64,000 nt of DNA from Rostratula benghalensis (Eukaryota > Chordata > Aves > Charadriiformes > Rostratulidae): assembly GCA_013399305.1 (NCBI GenBank), contig VXAI01000013.1, positions 4,407,957-4,471,956 on the forward strand. The letters run 5' to 3'. Below, one piece after another: positions 35,936-48,165 of the stretch (within the stretch, counting starts at the first letter, position 1; the number at the start of each line of letters is the position of its first letter). Both the position numbers and the translations under genes were made by a program. The notes under the pieces are model-generated. The model ran no database searches. It saw only the letters and a program-made list of their open reading frames with translations, and was not told the origin of the DNA.

Positions 35936-38829
35936 GTAACAAGAGCCATAAGGCCATTAGGACAGAAAATAACTCTCAGACTTTATGACTAGGAAAATTA
36001 CCCAGAAATAGCAACGTCTTGCTTCTGCTTTCTGGTCTTAAGGCAAGAAATATCTTTGATTGGCATAAGGAAAAAATGCTGCCATTTTTCAGCTTTCTGT
36101 TATGTTTCAATCTTAATTGTAGTCTCATAAAAAAGTCAATCTTTCTAAAGATTTAATGCAAGCATTCCACTTATCCCCATTGCTCTGCACAATGCAATAA
36201 TTTAACCACACCCAGGATACACTATTTGTCTGTGTGTCTTTTAAAAAAGAGAGGGACAGATAATGACCACCAAGAAAGAGTCAATGCTAGCTGCAGGTCA
36301 CTTCTTTTCTTTTGTCGGGAAGCACTCAATTGTCTTTCACACAAGTGGTTTGGTGATTTGTTTGGGATTTTTTTCCTGTAGAAGACTTCAAAACCTAGCT
36401 TCTTGCATTGCCCTAGCAGGAGGTGCTCTCTGCACTTTAGGCATGAGGTACTATAAGCTAAAAACAATATATCACTTTTACCTCCTACATAACCATTTTA
36501 TGATGAATATGGACTCTCAAAATACTGCCTAGATTGGCATAAAATTTATTTCACCAGCAAGTATAAAGATCTTACTCAAAACAAGATAAATCATTTAGAG
36601 ATATCTCATTTAATTCATCTGGCTCATTACCTGACTGCTGATGACAGAAACTGAATCATAAATAGCGTAACATGTCAATTTAAAAGCAGAAAATAACTGA
36701 CAACACTCTAAACTTCTTAAAAATATTTCTTGATTCTGTTCTGCCCATCATGGCTGTCAAGTTCAGTATAGTTACTAAGACTTCTCTCAGACTTATAGCA
36801 CCAATGATAAATAGTTGGTAAGGAAAAAAGCTTTCATATTTTCCAGCTGCTCTGTCAAATTATATTTAATATCTATTTACTAAGAGCTCTTCAACTAACA
36901 GTAGAAAATTTGCTTGTAAAGTAATCATAGTAATGGTAAGCTCAAAAGTATTTTTGAAATACAGATACAAATTCATGGAATGCCTCCTTTTTGTTTTGGA
37001 AAATTAATGGGAAGACTATGTCATCAGTGAGACCAGCATGGCCACATATTTGCTTGTAAAAGTCACTGACTGTTTCCATTGTTTAATCACGAAAAGTAAA
37101 TATTCTGTGTTACAGAGAATCATAACTGATGGAATGGACTTCACCTTGTAATGCTAAAGTGCAGTAAAATTACTCTTAAAAACCAGATTCTCTTTTGCTA
37201 AATTTCCTTGTTTGTTGAGTCAGTAGCTTTCACCATAAATATGCTGAAACATTTTCTGGCTTTTCCATAATGATCTCAATTTGTAATGCCCAGTACAGAG
37301 CTACAAAGTCACCTCTCGCTGTTAGAAATCTCTTCTGCTTACTACACTTGGAATCAGAAACACATAACTTATCTTAACTATCTTAAACAGTCAGTTTAAA
37401 TAACCATGAGTCTACCTTCTCTAAATGTAATATTTGCAAAAAATAATGCCATTGTCTTGTGAAAGTGAAAACTTAATAGATATAAACCTTAAATTTATTC
37501 AGATAGCTTACAAATGCAGCTCAAATATAGTCCTTTTAAAAATACATGTGGAGATAGATCAGTCACAGGGCTCCCGAAATTGTGTCAAAACTCTCATAAG
37601 AAGTGTGTCTATGTCATCATTAAAAGTCTGTGGCTTCACAAGGGGCAGAAGGATCATAATAAAAGCCTGAGGTTCATTCACAACATCCAGGCAAGAAGTA
37701 GGAAACCTGTCACAGCAATCAGCTCAAAAAGCTATTAGCATGATGTGTCAACCTGGATTCATGAGATTACTGTTCCCTGAAAGAGTCAGACTGGACAATT
37801 TATATTTGTGTGACAGAAACTATCGCTCTAGGTCTCAAACTGTCTTGTGCATGGTCTCAGAACATCTTAAATGGTGGTCAAAGTCCTAGACACCAGTGTC
37901 AGATTTCTGTTCAAATGAATATCATGCAAAAATACAATGCATGTAAATTATTCTCAGTTAAAATGGAGATAAATAATGTTCATACACAGATCAAATTTGA
38001 ACTATGATCATTACATAAGTAATTTTTCTGCATCCCACTAAAAATATTGTTAGGTGATAAACACTTACTTTATAATCGAGAACAAGCCATTTCCACTCAG
38101 TCTTGTTGCCAATTTATTAGATCTGCAAAGTCTAGCTCCCCTAAGAAATATGCAGAGTAGTATTAAAGAATCATGCAAATTCCAATGTAATGTTAGCATA
38201 GATAACAAGTATTGTAGAACAAGACTCGACATGTGTCAGACTGTTATTATTATACAGGGAGTCACAATGGAAATTTGTTAACATATGCAAGATCTTACAA
38301 CCTTAGGCAAATGTTATCAACACATAACTTTTTTAGTATACAAACTATTGAATGGATTACTGTGACATAATTTCAAAAGATATCGACCAAGGTTGTTCTT
38401 CATGAGAATGTGTATTAGATTTTCAAAGAGATTTAGATACCTAGACAGTGTAATGGCATTTTGAAAAGCAGACTCCTCTATAAAAAAACTATCAGACTTT
38501 TCTCTTACATAAGTAAGTTTTAGTGAAAACTGCCATAAGGCCTTGAGTGAAAAAAAATTATACAATTTTACAAGAAGATGACACCATAGAATAACTAAAT
38601 AATAATGCCATGGCCATGCTTAAGACAAAAAATATACTGTATAAACCCTTGTTTTTTTTATAAATGCATGAAGTTTAATGAAAAAATCCTTATGTTTAAA
38701 ATTACTTAATTTGTTTTAAAATTATGATCTATCATTCAAAGATGACAGTATTCAAAGCTTAGCAATATTTTAACCAGCAATTAATAATAATGCAAAAATG
38801 AAGTAATCATAAACAATATTAAAAAGTAT

Positions 38830-39060
38830 TCAAACAGGCCAATGGATATGTCCATTAATGTAGGGTAAATAACGTATTCCACTGAAGTGCTAAGAGTTTT
38901 GTGGTTGCCATGGTACTCAAGATCTCAATTATATTTTTCATCTAAAAATGGCAGCCCCACAGAATCTGGATGGGCAAACAAAAGGACATAAAATTGAGCT
39001 CATTGTAAACTCTACTTCTCAATTACCTATTAAATCAAATATGTTAATTTTTCACTAGCA
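38830..39060. promoter_or_regulatory. Candidate conserved noncoding segment (by eye)
   Basis: This is non-repetitive sequence with motif-like phrases (CCATTAATGTAGGGTAAATAA, GTGGTTGCCATGGTACTC), no open frame, and a position inside the 8.6-kb repeat-free block. The call rests on texture only. Confidence 0.18.
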
Positions 39061-41527
39061 CTAAAGTAGTTTTGAATGTGAGATCATCTTCTCATAAATG
39101 CTCTGGACACATTGTCCTTTGAGATCTACTACGCAAATAGTGCATGTGACCATTTTTAACACTTAGTAAATAAAATAATAAATCTCTATGCCATTTAGCT
39201 TGTGAGATGAAACAAGATCACAGCCTATGCTGATGTTAACAAAAAAAAATCCATAAACTATCTATAATTCAACAATAGAACAGCAGGAATACCTAAAGTA
39301 GGAATTTCAAAAGAAAACAATTCAATATTTTCCTATTTAAGATAGAGACAGCATATGAAACACAGAAAGAAAAGGAAGAAGCTAACCTTCAGAAGAAATG
39401 CCTCAGTGTGACAGATGGGAACATTTAAAATGTGAGAGAACTTGTGGGGCAGAAAGTAAATTCATCTCCCATGTTGCAGGAATGTTGCAAAAAAGGAAAA
39501 AAGTTATTTGAAGCTTCTATACTTTGAAAGCTTCTGTAGTAGAAGTAAGAAAGTTCAAGAAAATGCAATGCATGTATTTCAAGTTGCTAAACATATGTTG
39601 GGTGAACTTTTCAACCTTAAAATAATGTTCTAAAAAAACAGAAAACTACTGGATAAGTAACACCCACATACACAGCCCACCAAAACACCCACATCTTGCT
39701 TTTCTAGCAGACACAGTGCTTACAGCTCCTGTTCTGATGGAGAGAAACAGGGATTTAGACAATTTCTTAATGACAGAACATTTGGTAATGGTAGTTTAAC
39801 AGCCTAACAGCAGAGGAGGTTTATGTGGGGTTTTTTAAATACTTTCAGAGGGTCGTCTTTTTTTTTTTTTTTTCCCATTCTCTTATTGCCTGTAGAATTT
39901 GCAGCAATACTTGGAGAGAAATAGAACCATAATGCAATCAGAGTAACAATCATAACATTATTTTAATTACAAGAAACTGTGGTGATAAAAAAAAATAAAA
40001 TACATTTGAACGTTTATTTAAATTAGATTAGGCTATGCTTTAGCTTTAATATTATGTAGTCAAAATATGTGCTCATGGACATTAGTAGGAAATCCACATT
40101 GCAACAATTTGCCATTATTGCTGCAGAAATAAAATCTAAATATTTTGCAATTAGGTGGAGATAAAACGCTCTGGAATATGGTAGAATTCTTGACAGACTA
40201 ATTGGAAAGTGAATATATAATAGAAAATGTCCACAGGGAACAATGGGTGCTCTAAGTCAATGGTCAAGACAGAGAACAGAGAAAATGAACTATGTGATGG
40301 TTGATCTCTCAGTCATGGGACAGTGTTGAGAGCAAAAGACCCCAATCTATGAACATGAGTATAGAAAATAACAGAATTGCAACAGGTGACGACTGCAATT
40401 GTGTCTCAGATGTGTAACTGAAGTACAGAAAGCGTTAAAGAATCCTCCTTACTGAATCACACAATTAAGTCAGACAACTTTTGTTCATGTTGGATAAACT
40501 GTCAGAAAATATAAGATGATGATAAGTTAGGTGTTTATCCTTAACAGGGAGCTGTGATACCCAAGAGTAGTTGTGCTTTATTTCTGGTACCTAAACAAGC
40601 TCACTCAGAGTTGCCTATATGGCAGCTTTATATGACATACATTCTTGCAGGATTCCCCTGTCAAACATACACCCTCTGTTCTGGAGGCTGATGATAGTCC
40701 CTAGCCAAGAAATTTGGATCTTCTGTATTTTCAGAAACAATACAAGGACCAATCCTGTATGAAAGCTTTTAAAGAAAAATTCTGAAGCTGAGCATAAAGT
40801 TAGTGTTTTCACTTAAAACAGCACAAATGCAGAACAAAGTCAAGTGGGATGTTGCTGTGTTGGCGCAGCATTTAAACTAACATCAGTGTGATGCATAAAT
40901 GTTTTATTGTAGACAACTGTATCTGAATTCTCTGTGCTAATTGTACCGTCATTGTTACAATGGAAAAAATCATCAACTTAAAGAAAGTTTTGAAGAAAAA
41001 ATGAGGAAGAAAAAGGTGAAGGACAAAAAAAAGAAAAAAATAAAAAGAATAATGACAATGTTTAGCAGAGCACAGTATTTAATGATCAGTGAAGTAACAC
41101 CAAAACAATGGAGAGATAAGTGATGGATAGTCTTGCATTACTGCAGAATAAAAACAGAAGGGGAAAAGTAATGGTTGTGGTTATTGGGGATTTAACACCC
41201 TAGCAAGGGTATTTGTAATTGCCTGTAGATCATAGAGCTTTCTAATGGGCCATCATTCTCTTAAAATTTAAGACACTGGTAAATAACACTTTGCCTCTGT
41301 AGAAAGAATAGTAGAATAGGGGAAATGAAGTTCTCACAGAGCCCATGACAGATCCTGAAAAGGGAAGAAGAGAAGATAAGAAGAAATAAAGTTTTTTCCA
41401 ATGCAGGGAAAATGAGGGAAGTTAGGAAAGGGAGAGGGAAAACGTGCACAAATTCTTATGCAGGGAGATCTCGAAGAAATGGCAAGAGGCCAATCCAGAT
41501 CCTCAACGACAAAAAGCAAAGAGATTT

Positions 41528-41582
41528 AAAACAAACAAACAAAAACTCAAAAAAAAAAACCCATGCAAAAAAAAAAAAAAAG
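41528..41582. repeat. AAAC-type and poly-A low-complexity tract
   Basis: Several AAAC units are followed by A runs of 10 and 14 separated by short CCC and TGC interruptions. Frames across it are lysine-rich artefacts. Confidence 0.85.
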
Positions 41583-42128
41583 GAGGAGGGAAAGTTGCAC
41601 TGAAGTTTCCAGAGAATACTGAATAGTCAGAATATATAGGAAGAAAATACACACAGGGACTATAAAAGAATGGAAAGTGACAGGGGTTAAAGACAAAGCT
41701 CTGACATGAAAACAAACATGAGAATTGAAAGGATCCTATGAATAAAGCATGGGAAGGAAAGACATAAGGGGCCATTGGGAAAGTAATAGACCAGCAGCCA
41801 AATTTGTACTGAGCCTCGCTGGCAGGAGCAGCAGACTGTCGTTTCACCAGTGTGGCTGGTTAATGACGTGGCTGTACAGTTCCTCTTCAGTTCTCTCTGG
41901 GAGAGTCTACTGATCACAGATGTTATAACTGGAAATGATAGGCTTCCTAACTATGTGTTTTACAGCTGGGAAGGAATCTACTGCTCTGGAAATCAGAGGG
42001 AGGGGATTTGGAAGGGAAAATGAACCTAGTTCCAATGGATTCTCAGAAACAGCTTTTGAAGTGCAAATCAACCAAAAAAACAACGTGATAAGCAGATAAA
42101 CTTATTTTCTTCATTCTATCTCCCTTCC

Positions 42129-42178
42129 TCCCCCCCCAAAAAACAAACAAATAAACAAAACAATTAAAAAAAAAAAGG
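42129..42178. repeat. Poly-C / AAAC / poly-A low-complexity tract
   Basis: A run of eight C leads into AAAC- and AAAT-type units and then poly-A. Confidence 0.85.
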
Positions 42179-43187
42179 AAGAGTTCATTGTTTAAGTCAA
42201 AAGGTACTCTGAAATCTGAGTGTAGAATGTTCTTGATTTGGAGTTCACTAAGAAAATGCATTGGTCTCTTTACAAAAAATCTCACTTTGTTATGTGGTAT
42301 GAATAAAAACTTAATTACCAAAAATTAAAGCCTCAAGTATTTATTACATTAACTGAATAGAGAATTCATTCCATCTGTGGGTATACAGCACTAATGCCGT
42401 TTTGTGCAAAAGTAAGAGTGAAGATGCAGGACTGAAAATACTGAAACATAAGAAAGAAGAAAATAAAGAAGCAGTCAGTAAAACAGTGTATGATCTGCTC
42501 ACAGCAGTCAAACTCTTGAAGACACTTGATTGAGAACAAGTGAAAAGTGAGGATGATCACTTATTACACTGGTAGGATTCATTTTATAAGTAAGCTTCAC
42601 AGATTTATAGCTGGGGAAAGGAAGATTTCTCCTGAGCCTAAAGGATGCTTAAAACTTTACTGAGGGGACATGGGAAGTAACTTTATAGTTTGATTATTAA
42701 TGTTTTAATCTAAAAATTGCTGAAAGAGCATATCAAAAGCTTGAATTAGCATCAATCTATTAATAAATAGTAGCATCCTAGGATACTTCCTCATATTAGT
42801 AACAGACTCTCTTTCCCATCTGCTTCTTTATCGCAACCCCAATAGAAGACCCAGCCAGCGGTTTTCTTCTGCTTAAGACATTTTCATGCCCATCTTCTTG
42901 GTTTTCCAATATAGTCCAGATGTCTTCTGGATGTGTTTATTACTACACTCATATTTTGTAAAAGCTCCTCGCATTTCCATGCACGCACTCATAAAGGAGA
43001 TTGAGGCTCTTAAATTATTAACCTGGCAATGATTTCAGTTTCGTGTTCATCAGTAAAATTCATATTCTGCAATCAAGCCACTTAGTTAATCAATGGGAAA
43101 TGTAGGAACAGGCATAAATTTTGTGTCTTTTAACCTTTTAATCGAATCTGCTATATTTTAGTACAGGAAAGATGCAAAACTTTTTAG

Positions 43188-43452
43188 CAGGGCCTGTTGT
43201 GGTAGAACAAGCGGTAACGGCTTTAAAGTGAAAGAGGGAAGATTTAGACTAGATATAAGGAAGAAATGTTTTATGGTGAGGGTGGTGAAACAGGTTGCTT
43301 AGAAAAACTGAGCCCCCACCCCTGGAGACATCCAAGAAGGATGGAGGAGGATCCGAGAAACCTGTCCTGCTTATGTCCCTGCTTATGGCAGGGAACTTGG
43401 ACTAGATGACCTTTGAAGGTCCCTTCCAACCCAAAATATTCTATGATATTGA
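43188..43452 (+). mobile_element. CR1 3'-end fragment (about 265 bp)
   Basis: The plus strand reads GNGFKVKEGRFRLDIRKKCF and then MVRVVK, the CR1 ORF2 C-terminal motif. It continues into GGACTAGATGACCTTTGAAG, CCCTTCCAACCC and the tail ATTCTATGATATTGATG. Downstream of VVKQ the frame is broken by a stop. Confidence 0.95.
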
Positions 43453-46400
43453 TGCCTAAGCTCCAAAAATGTAACATAGATAAATTCAAGAATTTGGTGA
43501 ACTGTGAAGCATGAAGAAAAAACAGTTGACATGAATTTTTAGTACAAAAGGTTTTTTACAAGGCAAAACTAGTACTGTAGATCTTATAATTAAAGAGTTC
43601 AGAATGAGAAATATTTAAAGAAACTTTACAGGCTACAGCACTTAGATGGGAAGGAAATATATGCTCTCCTAGGAAGTAATACCTGAGTGATACATGCCAC
43701 TGCTGTGTGACCTGTGTGTCCCACTCCTTTTGTGTGCAGTTCTGCAGTAAAAATTACAATCATACTAAGAGTCACACAATATATGCATTGACTGTGGATT
43801 TGTTGTTGCCTTTCTTATATTAAGCAATTAAAATATAATGATAATATTTGTATATTACTCCTACACGTATACAATTTGAACAATTTTTGCAAGGTAGCTT
43901 TCATAAAAAACATCATAGCAGAAGTCAATTTTGCATGAATTATAGAGTATTACTGGTAGCACACAGTGACTATAAATTATGGTTTTGGTTTTGAATTAAA
44001 TAGAAAAGCAGGAAAGAAATGATACCGCAAAACACTCTTCGATAACTTGCTGTGCCCACAGCCCACAGGTATTATAGAGAAGGTCAAAATTCAGCAAGGT
44101 GCATTTAAACCTGTGATTTAATCGCATTTCACCTCTGAATTTGGCTTTGTGTTTTTCCAATTTCACAGTGAGCAACATCATATAGCAGAGGAAGCAAAAA
44201 GACAGTGATCCAGCTCTCTCCAAACACACCAAAACCAAAATTAACCAGTAATATATAAAGAACACTGTATTACATCCAAAAGAATTGCTGCAGAAAATGC
44301 CCTGCTTAGCTTTCTAGCACTTATGCCCAAACTGAAAAAGCCAGTTCTAATTCACACAGCTGTAATCTCTGTTTAGCTCTGAAACACATGCTAATGTTTC
44401 CTGGCAGTATGGTGTCTTTGCTTGTAGAGAGGCTTTTAAGAAGCACTGAACCACCTTATTTTAGACCAATTATCTTGTTCTGTACCCACACAGCAACCCT
44501 GCTGGTGTGAACTTTCAGGATAACAAGAGAAAAGAAAGAAGTGAAGTAAGTTGCCTCCTATTGAAACCACAGCCCACAGATATTTTTTTACATCTCGTTT
44601 CAGCCTCATTAAAAAAAAATCTCTATCCTGCTAAACCACAGTGGTCTTTTTTTTTTTTTCTCAGTGAGCTTACTACGACTGAGTAATACAATACATTTCA
44701 CAACATAAAGTCCAGTTAACTAGCAATTAAAGAATCTTTGATTAATCTCTAGTGCTGTGATACCTGATTATCTAGTTTTTGAAGGCTAAAGCAGCTCTTC
44801 TAGTGCATTTTATTTTTCTCTAATTGTAGGTTTTGTTATGTGGCATGAAACATATGTAAAATACATCAGGGTTAATTTGCATTTAAATCCCTGGAAGAGA
44901 TGCTCATAAAATTTTATTTTTTTACTGTGTTAGGAATTGTTTCCAAACATAAAAAGGCATTTCCTTGCCCACAGAACAATAATTGTGTTCCTTTTCCTTC
45001 TACCATGCAATTAAAACAGGTTATTACCAAATCAATACCCATTTCACAAAATGCATCCCTCCAATGTCTGTTTTGTCCTCCTCATCTAACAAGTCTAACC
45101 TGTATATTTATTCTTCTTGTGCCTCTGCAGTAAAGAAAGCAAAATTCTAATCCAGAACAAAGCCCAAGCACAATCTCTTAAGCACAGCTGCAGGTTAAAA
45201 ATGCACAGAGATATGCCAATCTGTCTTAAATACCACAGGGTGCTAAGGGCTTTGCAGTCTTTATATGGATGTTAGAATGTAAAATACTTACCTGGAAGAC
45301 TTTATGATTTGAGCAGGAATATAGAATCATGAGCAAGAAGTTGAACTTGTACTGAAACCCAGTAAGAAGTCCAGTATCTGTTTTGTTATTTCTACAGGTA
45401 TTTTATTTTATTTATAGGAATTATGCTATTTCTCAAACTCATGGTCTTTTTATCTCCTTTGCTTGAAATTAATCAAGTATTGCAAAAGGTAAAAAATGTC
45501 AGGAAACTCTGAACAACCAATGTATTGACAAAGGTAACTTTTGTAAATGCTACTTATTTTCCTTAAATTCTGCATGTTAGTTTGGGTTGATTATAGCAAG
45601 AAACTGTGTATGAATTCACAGAATAAAATGACAGTAATTGCTCATGGTGTATTACACCATGAAGCACCTATACGCCTGTAGTCTTTCTCCCTTTCTCCTC
45701 CCTGCTATCAATCCTGTGAGGGGTTCCATAATATGGACTTCTGAAAAGAATACTTAAAGGGCACTGAGATGGGAGTACATGGACCTGTGTTGAAGAAGTA
45801 AGTACATGCTTCTGTAAGGAACTCCGTGAAGGAGGACACATGGGATGAGAGGAGGAGAATTTGCAATGCTGGAAAAGGCAGATGGGAGAAAGACAGAAAA
45901 TTATAGGTAAGTGCCAGTCTGAAAGACAGAATGTGAACTTTCAGTTCACAAAGAGAAACAGAAGGACAACAAGTGAGCCTACAGAGGAGAGCTTGGTGAA
46001 GGTTATTGACACAGTAAATTATTTGTTGATTTATAAGATCTCAAAGTAAAAGCAGATAGAAAAGAAGATGAGTAACTAGTGAAACAAGAATTTTTTTTTT
46101 TCTCTTTTCAGTGGAAGCAGAAATAAGCAGATAATCTTTATAAGCATTTTAGAGAAAAGTAAAATGAGAAAAGTCTGGACATTTCCTTAGTTTTTCTTCA
46201 TCTACTGATTGCACTTATTTCAGATTTTGCAATGAATGAGCACAAAGTGGTTACAATCCTAGCTAACAAACATTAAAAATTCAAAGTTCAGGTCCTGGCT
46301 AAGTATAAAAGTAAACTTCATAGAATTTTTCTAAAATATGACAATAGACTGATTAATTAAGAAAAAAGGCAAAAACAAAGCCTGTGTCATTGTGTCATTG

Positions 46401-46777
46401 TGTCATTGTATGCACTCTTATTTAGCTCTTGTGTTCTTTGTGATTGTTTGGTTTCAGGACCAAATCCTTTTATTTTTTCAGCTGCAAGATGAATGCCTTG
46501 ATCAGATTAAGTAACAGGTGCTGTAAGTTTTTGATGTATGTTTACATACTGATATAAGGTATTTTTGCTGTCATTTAAGATATTTCATTAGTCTGTATAA
46601 ACAAATGCTGGTATACAAACTACAGGTGACCATTGACCTGCTTACTTCATTGATTCCCTTACTTCAAGGGAACCCATTTGTTTACATTTTTAATGAGGGG
46701 TTTTTATGGGTTTGTGGGGTTTTTTGTTGTTTTCTTTTGTTTTGGTTTGATTTTTATCAGAGTTGGTTTTTATCAGT
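43453..46777. other. Noncoding DNA, no recognised transposon
   Basis: AT-rich sequence. A TGTGTCAT unit occurs three times at 46383-46406. Non-repetitive, regulatory-looking stretches lie around 44650-44880. No gene recognised. Confidence 0.55.
46383..46409. repeat. 8-bp tandem repeat (TGTGTCAT)x3
   Basis: Three perfect copies are followed by TGT. It is a simple short repeat. Confidence 0.9.
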
Positions 46778-46841
46778 ATTGATGATTAGAGTAGATGATC
46801 TCAAGGGTCCCTTCCAACCTAGACAATTCTATGATTTTATG
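46778..46841 (+). mobile_element. Short CR1 3' tail
   Basis: GTAGATGATCTCAAGGGTCC, CTTCCAACCTAGACAATTC and TATGATTTTATG form a clean CR1 3' terminus of about 65 bp. No ORF2 sequence remains. It is an extremely 5'-truncated insertion. Confidence 0.92.
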
Positions 46842-48100
46842 CACATATAGATTATTTTACAGGTATGAAGCTAAGAACCATTATCAGTGATATATTTTCC
46901 ACTTTGTGGTAATAAAGTTGATTTTTCTTTTTTAATTGAAAATTTTCAGAACATTTAAACAAAATATTTTCTTGAGAGAACATATCAGGGGCCATAAAAA
47001 ATCATCAAGTTTAGGTGGTTTTTTTTAGATAAGAAAGTGCAGAAAGACATGAACAGAAGAACAACCATCCTACATTGCTGGAGATCCAGATGCTAGCCTA
47101 CAGTCTGCAGTTCTGTCATGGTAAGCATTAGGTACATTGGTGAAGGAATTCCCCTGTGTGCTTTGAGTCATGCTTCCATGGCTTTGGCTTCGCTTATAAG
47201 CACAAAACAAGTTTTTTTGCAACTCTGAAAAGATTTTTTTTCAGGATAAGAAATTTTTTTCTGTCCAGCTGTACTGGACAGAAGTATCAGAGGTATCCAG
47301 CTGATATAATCTACTTCAGTTTTTGTGTTTGACCATCACTAGTAAAATCTGCTGGCGTAATACAGCATGTGGCCTTATGTCAGAGTTCAAGTAAATAGAA
47401 ACTAGAAGCTTGGTTTTGTACTCTCAGTTCCTGACAAATGTGACTGAAAGCAAAATAGACAACTTCACTGTCACACAGGAATGTGTGATTACAGATCATT
47501 ACAAATCCACTCCACCACTGTGATGTTGCAGAATTCTGGACAAGATGCATGGTTTTACTCATCTTTGTTAAAGATTCTGCAAAATATAGAAGAAGAAAAT
47601 AAAGTGAAGGAATTCCTATTTATTCATTGGATAAAGAAACTATCAAAACTGTTGAAAGTGTCTTAGCAGGACAAGCAAGAACTAACTTGATTTGATGTTT
47701 TAATAGTATTAAGAAATTACTTTCACCTCCTAAAAAGTATCCATTTTGTGGCCTTATTCTGAGAGATGTGGAATCCATACAGAAATGAAAGACTGAGACA
47801 AAACATGGTGAAGGGTAGTATCAATAAATATAACATACTAAGAGGCTGACCTGTATTCAGTGTGACTCACTCGAAAACAGCAAAAAAAGTAACCGATTTC
47901 AATGATTTCAACTTGCAAAATGTCACAGGAATTCCTGTATTACCTGGCTTTGATGTGGTTACATGTCCAAACCACAAATGCAAAAAAAAAAAAAAAAAAG
48001 TAAAGCTTGTATAGACCACTGAGCAGTTCTGCAAAAGCTGGGCCAAGGATAAAGTTATATTAAAATAAACTGTTTGGAATTACATGTTATAAATTGTATA
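46842..48100. other. Noncoding DNA, no recognised transposon
   Basis: AT-rich. An 18-A run lies at 47982-47999. No gene recognised. Confidence 0.6.
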
Positions 48101-48165
48101 ATAATAGAATAATATAGGTCAAAAGGACTTCTGGACTGCCTCCCCCTTCAAGCAGGGTGGTGTAG
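48101..48165 (-). mobile_element. Degraded CR1 3'-end fragment (probable)
   Basis: AATAGAATAATATAGGTCAA and AAGGACTTCTGGA followed by CCTTCAAGCAGGG align in order with the inverted CR1 3' untranslated region seen in the other copies, with several changes and a gap. It is short and diverged. Confidence 0.6.

Larger units (their letters stand above)
34526..43187. other. 8.6-kb block with no recognised transposon
   Basis: I find no CR1 or LTR signature in this block. It holds homopolymer and A-rich tracts (35573-35586, 39859-39873, 41528-41582, 42134-42178). It also holds an exon-like segment (35910-35935) and regions of non-repetitive sequence (38830-39060, 40060-40230) that could be regulatory. 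No protein family is recognised. Confidence 0.55.

Noticed and set aside
47982..47999. 18-A run considered as a retrocopy tail (also 9296-9337, 22114-22129, 49232-49248)
   Set aside because: The bases following each run have no clear matching copy upstream, so there is no target duplication to support retroposition.
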